Shown in pieces: positions 41,981 to 50,173 of a stretch of 64,000 bases of DNA. The notes below the pieces were generated by a model. The model saw only the letters and a list, made by a program, of their open reading frames with translations, made no database searches and was not told where the DNA came from. Every line of letters begins with the position of its first letter. Within the stretch, counting starts at the first letter, position 1. Origin of the DNA: Terrimonas_A sp036262095 (GTDB lineage Bacteria; Bacteroidota; Bacteroidia; Chitinophagales; Chitinophagaceae); the NCBI GenBank assembly GCA_036262095.1, contig DATAJQ010000010.1, forward strand, positions 7,619 to 71,618, written 5' to 3'. The position numbers and the translations under genes were made by a program.

Positions 41981-42022
41981 AACTTACCGGGGATGCAGAT
42001 ACAACAGATATTTACCGGTAAG
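41981..42022. promoter_or_regulatory. Inverted repeat upstream of the LytS-like gene
   Basis: ACTTACCGG (41981-41989) is complementary to CCGGTAAGT (42014-42022), and the right copy is itself the palindrome TTACCGGTAA (42011-42020). It lies 14 bases before the kinase ATG. It could be an operator for the pair's own LytTR regulator, or a simple hairpin. Confidence 0.35.
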
Positions 42023-42035
42023 TAAAAGATCACCT

Positions 42036-43070
42036 ATGAGTGCAGGCAATTTTAAAGACTTTTTTGGCAACAGGTATTATTTCCTGTTCTCTTTTGTGCT
42101 GGGCATTCCCGTCTGGATCGCAAATCTCACTTATGTAAATTCACTGAATATATCTGAATCGGAGACAGTAGCCACGGGGCTAACCATCTGCTTCTTCATT
42201 GGGGTATTTGCAGGCCGGTATCTTGCCCATGCGTGGACTACCCATTTTGACAGATCACCCAGGTATTTGATCATTGGTCTTTCCTTATTAATAGTGGTCT
42301 GCATTTCCTGGATGATCTTTCATGTACGCTCTCCCCGGAGAGGCCAGGACGCGGCCAATCTGTTTTTATATGCACTGCCTTTTATCATCATTAGCCTGGC
42401 CACAGGCATGACCATAAAATTGATCCGTTCCATTACCCAGAAACAATTGATGGAAGCCAGAACAGCCGCAGCCCAAAGCAAGGGCGAGCTTCAATTGCTT
42501 CAATCCCAGCTAAGCCCCCATTTCCTTTTCAATACACTGAACAATCTTTATGGATTGTCCATCACACAACATGAAAAAATACCTTCACTATTGCTTCGCC
42601 TGTCTGAACTACTGCGTTATTCCGTATATGAAGCCGGCGAAACTTATGTGCCGCTGAAAATGGAACTGGATTATATCAATAATTATATCGAGTTTGAAAA
42701 AATAAGAATGGGCAGCCGGCTGGTGTTGACGACAGAGATACAGGGCCTATCAACAAACGATATAAAGATCGCACCGATGCTGCTGATCGTATTTGTTGAA
42801 AATGCATTCAAATATGCCGGGAATACTGCTGCAAAACAATCATTTGTTGATATAAAGCTGGCGACCGAAAGCGATCTGATCATTTTCAGGGTCAGTAATT
42901 CTTACAGCAAGGAAAAAGCAGAACGCAAGCTACCGGGTAAAAACAGTGGCATGGGTCTTAACAATGTTTATAAGCGACTGGAGTTATTATATCCTGCCGA
43001 ACACATATTGGAAGTACAGGAGGAAGAAGAAAAATATACGATCACCCTTCAATTAAAAACCAGGAAATGA
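42036..43070 (+). CDS. LytS-type sensor histidine kinase
   Basis: 344 residues. Four membrane helices in the first 130 residues, then a short coiled segment (ARTAAAQSKGELQLLQSQ) and the His_kinase domain with the phospho-acceptor His in LSPHFLFNTLNNLYGL. The ATPase part has an N-box (VENAFKYAG) and the G-box NSGMGLNNVYKRL. It signals to the LytTR regulator that follows, which it overlaps by four bases (ATGA), so the two are translationally coupled. The signal sensed is unknown. Confidence 0.93.
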   Translation: MSAGNFKDFFGNRYYFLFSFVLGIPVWIANLTYVNSLNISESETVATGLTICFFIGVFAGRYLAHAWTTHFDRSPRYLIIGLSLLIVVCISWMIFHVRSPRRGQDAANLFLYALPFIIISLATGMTIKLIRSITQKQLMEARTAAAQSKGELQLLQSQLSPHFLFNTLNNLYGLSITQHEKIPSLLLRLSELLRYSVYEAGETYVPLKMELDYINNYIEFEKIRMGSRLVLTTEIQGLSTNDIKIAPMLLIVFVENAFKYAGNTAAKQSFVDIKLATESDLIIFRVSNSYSKEKAERKLPGKNSGMGLNNVYKRLELLYPAEHILEVQEEEEKYTITLQLKTRK

Positions 43071-43789
43071 CCTATAAATGTGTAATTGCTGAAGATGAGC
43101 CTATAGCACGTGAGATCATTCAAACTTATTGCAGCCATCTTCCTTATCTTGAAGTAGTGGCTTCCTGTGGTAATGCGCTTGAAGCCAAGGTGGTGCTGCA
43201 ACAGCAGAATGTAGATATTCTCTTCCTCGACATCAATATGCCGGTGATGGACGGCGTTTCCTTCCTGAAAAGCCTGAAAACCCAACCACAGGTTATTTTC
43301 ACTACAGCCTATAAAGAGTATGCGGTGGATGCGTTTGAACTATCGGCAGTTGATTACCTGCTTAAACCATTTTCCCTCGATCGTTTTATGATGGCAGTGG
43401 ATAAAGCTGTGGAACGGTTACAAACCGCAACCAATAACACACCTGCTCCCAGAATAGCAGAAGAAAAACCATCTGAAGATTTTATTTTCATCAAAACAGA
43501 CAGGAAGATCTTCAAAATAAAATATGATGAACTGCTTTATGCAGAAGCCAACGGCAATTTCACCAGGATCGTCACTACCACACAAACCTTTTCACCAGGC
43601 ATGACTTTTACCAGTGCAGAAGAGTTATTACCAAAGCCGGTGTTTTTGCGGGTGCACCGGTCGTTTATCATCAACAAATCCAGGATCAGTCATATAGAAG
43701 GAAACAGGGTTTTTATTGGACAGAAAGAAATACCGATCGGCAGTAATTACAAAGAAGAATTCCTGAAAGAGATCGGGTTGGATCTGTAG
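43067..43789 (+). CDS. LytTR-family response regulator
   Basis: 240 residues. The receiver domain (1-120) has AEDEPIAREII, the phospho-acceptor Asp in DILFLDINMPVMDG, TTAYKEYAVDAF and LLKPFS. The C-terminal LytTR DNA-binding domain (about 140-240) has FIFIKTDRKIFKIKYDELLYAEANGNF and FLRVHRSFIINKSRI. It is the partner of the kinase just upstream. Such pairs usually control a few promoters; the inverted repeat upstream of the kinase gene and the divergent TonB receptor are possible targets. Confidence 0.94.
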   Translation: MTYKCVIAEDEPIAREIIQTYCSHLPYLEVVASCGNALEAKVVLQQQNVDILFLDINMPVMDGVSFLKSLKTQPQVIFTTAYKEYAVDAFELSAVDYLLKPFSLDRFMMAVDKAVERLQTATNNTPAPRIAEEKPSEDFIFIKTDRKIFKIKYDELLYAEANGNFTRIVTTTQTFSPGMTFTSAEELLPKPVFLRVHRSFIINKSRISHIEGNRVFIGQKEIPIGSNYKEEFLKEIGLDL

Positions 43790-43803
43790 GTTGACTCCAT
43801 GCA

Positions 43804-44271
43804 TTAAAAATATGTTTTTACTGCAAAGGCAAATTGCTGTACAAAGATCGTCTTGAATACACTGATATTATTCTGCTCATAAAAGATCAACATCGCCTTT
43901 TATATTCGATAGAATCAACTGTCCGAAACGAAATAGGGCAATAGTTATATGCGACCAATATGGCATTGCTGATAATGCGAGCCGTCCTTTTATTACCATC
44001 TGCAAATGGCTGTATGTAAGAAATTAATATAAGACAAAGAAGTGCCTTTTCAAATACGCTGTCTTTGTTATTTACAAGATCACACATTCCCTTCAGCGCT
44101 AACCAATATACTATGTATATCTTCAACTCCCTGAACTGTAAGCGGATTTACATAATCCGGGTGATCAACAATAAAATTTATTGCTTCCTTATGATTAAGC
44201 AGCATCGTGGCATCTGCCTGGGGCTTTCCTGCAGCAGTTTCTTTATCTAAGATCAACCGCTCTGTTTCCAA
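43804..44271 (-). pseudogene. Decayed Fic-family gene
   Basis: Three pieces in different frames together match the Fic/DOC type. Piece one (44080-44271) has METERLILDKE...ATMLLNHKEAINFIVDHP and stops after HSILVSAEGNV. Piece two begins near CDLVNNKDSVFEKALL and contains the Fic motif IQPFADGNKRTARI. A single-base shift near 43893 (AAAAGGCGATG) then moves the rest into a third frame: AMLIFYEQNNISVFKTIFVQQFAF...KTYF, stop at 43804. Compared with the family, the N-terminal part is missing and a segment is lost between pieces one and two. It is therefore not a working AMP-transferase. Confidence 0.85.
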
Positions 44272-44278
44272 TAAAATA

Positions 44279-44431
44279 GCTCAAAAATTGAATAAATTGA
44301 GCCCTAAATTATGATTTCTTGAGCTTTATTTAAATAAAGCTCACCACTATTCCATTTCAGGCTCATATTTGTCTTTATCTGAGCTCTTCATAAAACATTG
44401 ATGAGCTTAATCTATTTGCTTCTGATTGAGC
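44279..44431. repeat. Array of eight TGAGC/GCTCA motifs
   Basis: GCTCA at 44279, 44339 and 44361; TGAGC at 44298, 44320, 44380, 44402 and 44427. Two of them form a perfect 22-base palindrome (44321-44342, GAGCTTTATTT and its complement). Eight copies in 153 bases is far above chance for a 5-mer. They lie upstream of the Fic remnant and just after the CopB stop, and look like a multi-site operator, probably of the lost Fic module's regulator. Confidence 0.65.
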
Positions 44432-44448
44432 GTTTTCCTTCCAGGTTG

Positions 44449-46485
44449 TTACTCAACAATTGATTTATTATTTTTCACTCTCAACATCCTGGCATTAATA
44501 GCAACTATAATCGTACTTGCACTCATCAGCACTGCCCCCGCTGCAGGACTGAGCAATATGCCTGCTTTATACAACACACCTGCAGCCAGGGGAAGAGCTA
44601 CTACGTTATAACCGGTTGCCCAGGCAAGATTCTGGATCATTTTCCGGTAGGTCGCTTTTCCGAATAAAACCAGGTTCACTATATCTTTTGGATTACTGTT
44701 TACCAACACGATTCCCGCTGTTTCCGCTGCAATATCGCTACCACTTCCCACTGCGATCCCGACATCTGCCTGAGCCAGTGCCGGAGCATCGTTAACACCA
44801 TCACCTGTCATTGCTACAAACTCTCCTTTCTCCTGTAGCTCTTTGATCTTTTCAAGTTTCTGATGGGGTAACACTTCCGCGTAATAAGTATCAATTCCGA
44901 GTTTTTTGCTTACGCTTTCCGCTACTTTGAAATTGTCGCCAGTGAGAAGAACAGATTTTATGTTATTATCATGCAGTGTCCGGATTGCAGTTGCTGATTC
45001 GGGTCTGATCTCATCCGATAAAGCGATATAGCCAGCCAGTGTGTCATTTATCAAAACAAATACAACTGTTTCATCCCCTTCCGCTTTAAAATCCCCAGGA
45101 AGAGCAATTTTCTTTTCTTTCAGATAACCCGGGCTCACTACTTTGATCTGCTTGCCTTCCACTGTCGCTTCTACACCCTTGCCGGTGATAGCATTGAAAT
45201 TTTGTTGTGAAGGAATAGAAACCGATAGGTCTTTTGCTTTTTGAATGATGCCTGTGGCAATCGGATGCTCCGAATTTTGCTCCAAAGCAGCAGCCAGGCG
45301 GATAAGCTCTTTCTCATCCGGTTCTTTTGCCATCACAACAACTTTGGACACTTCAAATTTTCCGACAGTCAGCGTACCTGTCTTATCAAAAACAAGTGTG
45401 GTCACTTTCCGGGAGTTTTCAAAATCCGTTCTGTTTTTGATCAGTAATCCGTTCTTCGCAGATAATGCTGTTGACTTGGCTACAACCAACGGAACAGCCA
45501 GACCCAAAGCATGCGGGCAACAGATAACAATGACCGTAACCATGCGTTCAATTGAAAATGCTAATTCCTTTCCATTGAAATGCCAGTACAGGAAAGTAGC
45601 GACACCGGCTACAATTGCGATCAATGTAAGCCATTGTGCAGCTTTGTCAGCCAGTAATTGTGTTTTCGATTTTGACTGCTGAGCGTCCTGCACCAGTTTG
45701 ATCACCTGCGACAGATAAGAATCTTTGGCTCCATGAGATACCTTAACCTTTAGAGATCCATTACCATTCAACGCACCGGCGATTACCTTGTCTCCTTTGA
45801 TCTTTTGCACAGGCTTTGATTCACCTGTCAGCATACTTTCATTCAGGTAGCTTTCGCCTTCGATGATCACGCCATCAGCCGCTACTTTTTCACCCGGCTT
45901 AATCAGGATCACATCATTTTCTTTTAATGATTCGGTCTTAACATCCATCAGGTGATCACCATGTACCAAATGCGCATCTGATGGCATTAATTGCACCAGC
46001 AGTTCCAACTCCTTCGATGCCCCGGCCACGGATTTCATTTCAATCCAATGCCCCAACAGCATGATCAGGATCAGGGTTGCCAGTTCCCAGAAAAAATCCA
46101 TTCCTTTTAAACCAAGAACCGTTGCCACGCTATATATATACGCAACCGTGATAGCAAAACCTATCAACGTCATCATACCGGGCTTCCAGGTCTTCATTTC
46201 GTTGAACCACCCCTTTAGAAAAGGCCATCCACCGTAAAAAAACACAATGGATGAAAGCATCAGCAACACATACTGCGATCCCGTGAAGCTGATATGAATT
46301 TTCAACCAGTGCTGTATCATTTCTGACAGCAGCATGATGGGAATTGTCAATATCAATACAACATAAAACCGCTTCCTGAAATCACTGATCATCATTGCAT
46401 GATGATCGTGTCCCTGATGGCCCATTGGTGGATTTTTTCCATCATGCTGGTGTTTTGCTTGCTGAGGCTGATGATGATGTTCCAT
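44449..46485 (-). CDS. copB: Copper-type P1B ATPase with CPH motif (CopB-like)
   Basis: 678 residues. The N-terminus is His-rich (MEHHHQPQQAKHQHDGKN...GHDHHAM), as in CopB, and there is no CxxC metal domain. The membrane motif is CCPHALGLAVPL, i.e. CPH, which marks the P1B-3/CopB class rather than the CPC of CopA. The core is complete: LTGESKPV, phosphorylation site VFDKTGTLT, the SEHPIATGI nucleotide-site HP, and MTGDGVNDAPAL. It is expected to move copper or silver ions out of the cytoplasm. It is the last gene of the minus-strand metal run. Confidence 0.92.
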   Translation of the reverse strand: MEHHHQPQQAKHQHDGKNPPMGHQGHDHHAMMISDFRKRFYVVLILTIPIMLLSEMIQHWLKIHISFTGSQYVLLMLSSIVFFYGGWPFLKGWFNEMKTWKPGMMTLIGFAITVAYIYSVATVLGLKGMDFFWELATLILIMLLGHWIEMKSVAGASKELELLVQLMPSDAHLVHGDHLMDVKTESLKENDVILIKPGEKVAADGVIIEGESYLNESMLTGESKPVQKIKGDKVIAGALNGNGSLKVKVSHGAKDSYLSQVIKLVQDAQQSKSKTQLLADKAAQWLTLIAIVAGVATFLYWHFNGKELAFSIERMVTVIVICCPHALGLAVPLVVAKSTALSAKNGLLIKNRTDFENSRKVTTLVFDKTGTLTVGKFEVSKVVVMAKEPDEKELIRLAAALEQNSEHPIATGIIQKAKDLSVSIPSQQNFNAITGKGVEATVEGKQIKVVSPGYLKEKKIALPGDFKAEGDETVVFVLINDTLAGYIALSDEIRPESATAIRTLHDNNIKSVLLTGDNFKVAESVSKKLGIDTYYAEVLPHQKLEKIKELQEKGEFVAMTGDGVNDAPALAQADVGIAVGSGSDIAAETAGIVLVNSNPKDIVNLVLFGKATYRKMIQNLAWATGYNVVALPLAAGVLYKAGILLSPAAGAVLMSASTIIVAINARMLRVKNNKSIVE

Positions 46486-46502
46486 GCATTTATTTTTAAT
46501 GG

Positions 46503-47714
46503 TTATCCATGTGTATGACCTGCTATGGGATCCGCACCTTTTTTCAGTATATACTCGCTGTATAATAAATATGCTCCTGTAACAACAACTTTCTCGCCTT
46601 CTTTTAGCCCTTCTGTTATTTCCACAACATCTGCATTTTCAAGACCTGTTTTCACCGGGCGGGGAATAAATTTCCCCCTTCCCTTTTCTACCCACACATG
46701 CATCCCTTTTCCATCTCTTATCACTGCCCCCGCCGGTACGGTAAGTGTACTGCCGGTGCTTTTGACAGGTACCAGGATATTCGCCTGGAGGCCCGGCTGC
46801 CATTGGTTATCCGGGTTGGGGATGGAACCTCTTACCTGCATTAACTGGCTTCCGCTTTGCAAGGACGGATTAATAAATTGAATGGTCATATCCTGCGGCT
46901 CATTCTCCCAACCCGGAATGACCACTTTTACAACCTGTCCCTTTTTTATGTTGCCCGACTCATTAGGATAAACATCTGCTTCCACCCACAAACTATTATA
47001 TCCTTCAATACGCATAAGTGTGCCACCTTCGCTTACATACTGCCCTTCGGTCACCTGTAACTCAGCTACAATACCACTTGCAGGTGCCGGATAGGTAACA
47101 TAAGGGTCTGTCTTCTGCAATTGAATGAGCTGCTGTAACTGTGCTTCCGTTTGATCATATAATAACAATTTCTGCCGGGCTGATTTTTCTATCTGTTGAA
47201 ACCGCTTATCATTGGGAAACTGCTTTGCCTGTGCAACTGCCAATAGGTATTCCTGTTGAAGCGAGGCCAGTTGCTCAGAATAAATCTTATAAAGAGGTTG
47301 TCCTTTATTTACTTTCACACCGGTTTCCTTCACATACAAAACTTCTATACGGCCGGCAACACGGCTGGAAATAAAAGCTGTTTGTTCTGGATTTACTGCC
47401 AAACGTCCATTCAATACCGTATTATTGTTTAATGAGCCATTGCCAATTGCTACGGTTGTAATATTCGCAAGCGCTATCTGGCTTTCGCTTAATGATAAGC
47501 TGGCATCCGTATTGTTTTTATCGAAGAGAACCAGGTCCATCCCGCAAATAGGGCAGGTGCCAGGGCTTTCCTGTATGATCTGCGGGTGCATGGGGCAGGT
47601 ATAGGTCTTTTTTGCTTCAGCGGACTGCTTTTTCGTTTCTTTACACGCCGCCAGTACCAGGCCAGGCATCAGTGCTGTCCAGGCTGCAACTTTCAGAAAT
47701 TTTTTCCTTTCCAT
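46503..47714 (-). CDS. RND efflux adaptor with heavy-metal-binding domain (CusB-like, second copy)
   Basis: 403 residues, a lipoprotein (lipobox around ALMPGLVLAAC). After the anchor comes a metal-binding domain (YTCPMHPQIIQESPGTCPICGMDL), as in CusB/CopB-type adaptors, then the membrane-fusion protein core with a lipoyl hairpin (about 110-240; VNKGQPLYKIYS, EGQYVSEGGTLMRIEG) and beta-barrel (WQPGLQANILVPV). The C-terminus is His-containing (PIAGHTHG). The CusB-like adaptor lies directly upstream, one base apart, so two adaptors serve one pump or different steps of metal delivery. Confidence 0.9.
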   Translation of the reverse strand: MERKKFLKVAAWTALMPGLVLAACKETKKQSAEAKKTYTCPMHPQIIQESPGTCPICGMDLVLFDKNNTDASLSLSESQIALANITTVAIGNGSLNNNTVLNGRLAVNPEQTAFISSRVAGRIEVLYVKETGVKVNKGQPLYKIYSEQLASLQQEYLLAVAQAKQFPNDKRFQQIEKSARQKLLLYDQTEAQLQQLIQLQKTDPYVTYPAPASGIVAELQVTEGQYVSEGGTLMRIEGYNSLWVEADVYPNESGNIKKGQVVKVVIPGWENEPQDMTIQFINPSLQSGSQLMQVRGSIPNPDNQWQPGLQANILVPVKSTGSTLTVPAGAVIRDGKGMHVWVEKGRGKFIPRPVKTGLENADVVEITEGLKEGEKVVVTGAYLLYSEYILKKGADPIAGHTHG

Positions 47715-47715
47715 A

Positions 47716-48942
47716 TTATTTTGATTGGCCGGTTGTTTTAATAAAGCTTTCGCTGTCTACCAGGTACCAGGCATTTTCTGCCACTTTCCAGTCTCCGATT
47801 GCAGTAGTGATCATTATCATACCTTCTGCTTCTGCGCCTGTCTCAACTGGTATGGGCACAAAAACATCGTTTTGTTTTTTAAAAACAATAGCTGTGTTAC
47901 CAGATTGCCAGACTGCTTTTTTAGGCAACCACCATCCCGATTTATATCCGACAGGAATATTGGCTGTAACGAGTTGTCCCGGCAATAGATCTTTGTAATT
48001 GATATAAACTCTAACCAGGGTGAAATTCTCTCCACTTCTTACTACAGGTTGTACCAGGCCGATCTTACCGGCATACTCTTTTTCTCCATCAATAACCGTA
48101 TGAAAAGTCAATCCCTGTCCTTTTTCAATATGTGCCGCAGTCTCGGGTTTTAAAGCAAACTCTGCCACGAGCTTGTCTGAACGGTAAACAGTAAATAGGG
48201 ATTGGCCGGCATCGACGTATTGCCCTTCACGGATAAGAAGAGGAGTCGATGGTGCAGGAGATGCAGCACTACTTTGAGCAGCAGCGGTTGCCCCACCAGA
48301 GCCCATATTATCCATTTCACCGCCGCTCGCCTGCGATGCAGGGATAGCCGGGCTGGCAGGGCTTATAGCTACCTGTTTCTCCAGTATATAACCACTTGCT
48401 GTACTATAAACCGGCACCCGGTAAAGAGCTTTACCGGTTTTTAATACCTGGCTGATCTGCGCAGATTGCATTCCCAGCAATGATAAACGCTGTTTTGCTC
48501 TTGACAACATATCATCATCATTACCGGTTTGTGCAATAAAAAGCAGTTCCCTTTGAGCCGCTACCAGATCAGGTGAGTAAATCTCCATGATCAATTGTCC
48601 CTGCTTCACCGGCTGATAATTATATTTTATATACAATTTTTCTATCCGGCCACTGACCCTGCTCGACAAACTGGCTTGATCGCGGGTATCATAAGCAATC
48701 TGCCCTTTTACTACTGTTGAAAAAATCCGCCCGCCTGATTCAGGTGAAATAGCAGGAAGGGTTGAAATAACCTGCGCATTCACCGGTTTTGACAGCGTTA
48801 CAAGGCTGCTGTCGACCACTAGCTCCTTACCGGAAGCTTTATGCTCAGCATGTACCTCTTTTCCCGGTTTATCATTGCAGGAAATAAATATCAGGGTTAA
48901 GAATCCTGCAACAGTAATATTAACGATACAATTGTTTTTCAT
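47716..48942 (-). CDS. RND efflux adaptor lipoprotein (CusB-like, first copy)
   Basis: 408 residues. Lipoprotein signal with Cys22 (LIFISC). Membrane-fusion core: SSRVSGRIEKLYIKYNYQPVKQGQLIMEIYSPDL, then a helical hairpin, and VRSGENFTLVRVYINYKDLLPGQLVTANIPV. A 45-residue insertion made mostly of Ser, Ala, Pro and Gly (near SPAIPASQASGGEMDNMGSGG) interrupts the second lipoyl half, which is odd and may be a flexible loop. It has no heavy-metal domain, unlike its neighbour. It overlaps the end of the TolC-like gene by 23 bases. Confidence 0.87.
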   Translation of the reverse strand: MKNNCIVNITVAGFLTLIFISCNDKPGKEVHAEHKASGKELVVDSSLVTLSKPVNAQVISTLPAISPESGGRIFSTVVKGQIAYDTRDQASLSSRVSGRIEKLYIKYNYQPVKQGQLIMEIYSPDLVAAQRELLFIAQTGNDDDMLSRAKQRLSLLGMQSAQISQVLKTGKALYRVPVYSTASGYILEKQVAISPASPAIPASQASGGEMDNMGSGGATAAAQSSAASPAPSTPLLIREGQYVDAGQSLFTVYRSDKLVAEFALKPETAAHIEKGQGLTFHTVIDGEKEYAGKIGLVQPVVRSGENFTLVRVYINYKDLLPGQLVTANIPVGYKSGWWLPKKAVWQSGNTAIVFKKQNDVFVPIPVETGAEAEGMIMITTAIGDWKVAENAWYLVDSESFIKTTGQSK

Positions 48943-50173
48943 AATCCACTATCATTTCGTACAATTTTAATTTTTCATCCAGCACATTCATCTGCATCAT
49001 CGTAAGTGCTTCCCAGGCATCAATTACCTGTGTCAATTGCATTTTATTTTCCTGGTAAGAAATAAAATTGGCATCCAATGCTTTTTGCAAAGCAGGTACA
49101 ATTTTTTCCTCCATGCTTTGAATCCTTTTCTGCATTGTCCGTATCTCATATTCCATTCCATAAAGCATGCCCTGTGTTTCCTGGAGCATGGCCGATTTCT
49201 CCTTTTCCATTCCCTGGATACTGAACTGCATAGCCCTGATCTCAGATTTATACATTTTAGATGACCAGGGCACGATTGGAATACTGATCATCCCCATAAT
49301 GCTGTAAGCATTTGGCATGGAAGATCCCAAAGGAAACATCTGATCAAACCGGATCCGGAACTCAGGTTTCTTTTGCATCTTCATGCTTTCGATATTAAGC
49401 TGCATCACCCCGATGTTTTCATTCATCTTTAACACATCTTTCCGGATAAGGGAAAGCGAAGCCGTATCATAATTGTTAGCACGTGCAAATACCGGCGAAT
49501 GAGCAGTATCTATCTCAAAGAGCTCATTACCCTTTATGTTCATCAGGCTATTCAACCAGGCTCTTGCCTTGCCAATCGTTCCCTCCTGCATCCGGATCAT
49601 ATTCCTGTTCTCTTCGATCCGTGCTTCCGCCTTAAATGAACTTCCGAGCTGAGACTGGTTATAGGGATACCTTACGTCCTCTATCTTCTTCATCGTTATC
49701 ATTATCTTCTCATTCTCCTGCAACACATTTATCCGTTGCATGGCGATAAGCCAGTTGAAGTATAAACGCTTAGCCTGTGCTTTAAAATCGTTCAGCGTGA
49801 TATCCCTGGTAGCTCTTTCAAGATTTCCCTGCGATTCAATATATCGTTTACGGGCATTAAGCTTTGCCCTGTTAGGGATATCCTGTTCAATTTGCAGCAT
49901 GATATTTCCTTTATCACGCGGGTCCATGATCATCTGACCGGGATAGGGTGTCATAAAAGTACCTATCCCAACCATTGGTGCCATCCAGGCTGTAGACGCA
50001 TCAGCACTGTATTTATAACTTTCTGCTTTGAGATTATACGATTGAAGCAATATGTTATTCCTGTCAATCCGTTGCAGAATGGTATCTAATGGCAGAACGG
50101 GTGTTTGTTGCGCCACTACACCAGCAGGCAGGCAAACCAGTAAAGCTATACTATATTTAATGAGCTGTTTCAT
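48920..50173 (-). CDS. TolC-family outer-membrane channel (CusC-like)
   Basis: 417 residues from ATG 50173, which removes 11 residues that fit no signal peptide. The signal peptide ends PAGVVAQ. The rest is the long helical repeat of the TolC fold (DTILQRIDRNNILLQS, ARIEENRNMIRMQEGTIG, LQKALDANFISYQENKMQLTQVIDAWEAL). It is notably Met-rich (AMQRINV, NIGVMQLNIESMKMQKK, MEKEKSAMLQETQGMLYGMEYEI), which fits a copper/silver route. It forms the outer-membrane exit of the CusA-CusB type pump. Its start overlaps the end of the second CusA fragment. Confidence 0.9.
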   Translation of the reverse strand: MKQLIKYSIALLVCLPAGVVAQQTPVLPLDTILQRIDRNNILLQSYNLKAESYKYSADASTAWMAPMVGIGTFMTPYPGQMIMDPRDKGNIMLQIEQDIPNRAKLNARKRYIESQGNLERATRDITLNDFKAQAKRLYFNWLIAMQRINVLQENEKIMITMKKIEDVRYPYNQSQLGSSFKAEARIEENRNMIRMQEGTIGKARAWLNSLMNIKGNELFEIDTAHSPVFARANNYDTASLSLIRKDVLKMNENIGVMQLNIESMKMQKKPEFRIRFDQMFPLGSSMPNAYSIMGMISIPIVPWSSKMYKSEIRAMQFSIQGMEKEKSAMLQETQGMLYGMEYEIRTMQKRIQSMEEKIVPALQKALDANFISYQENKMQLTQVIDAWEALTMMQMNVLDEKLKLYEMIVDYEKQLYR

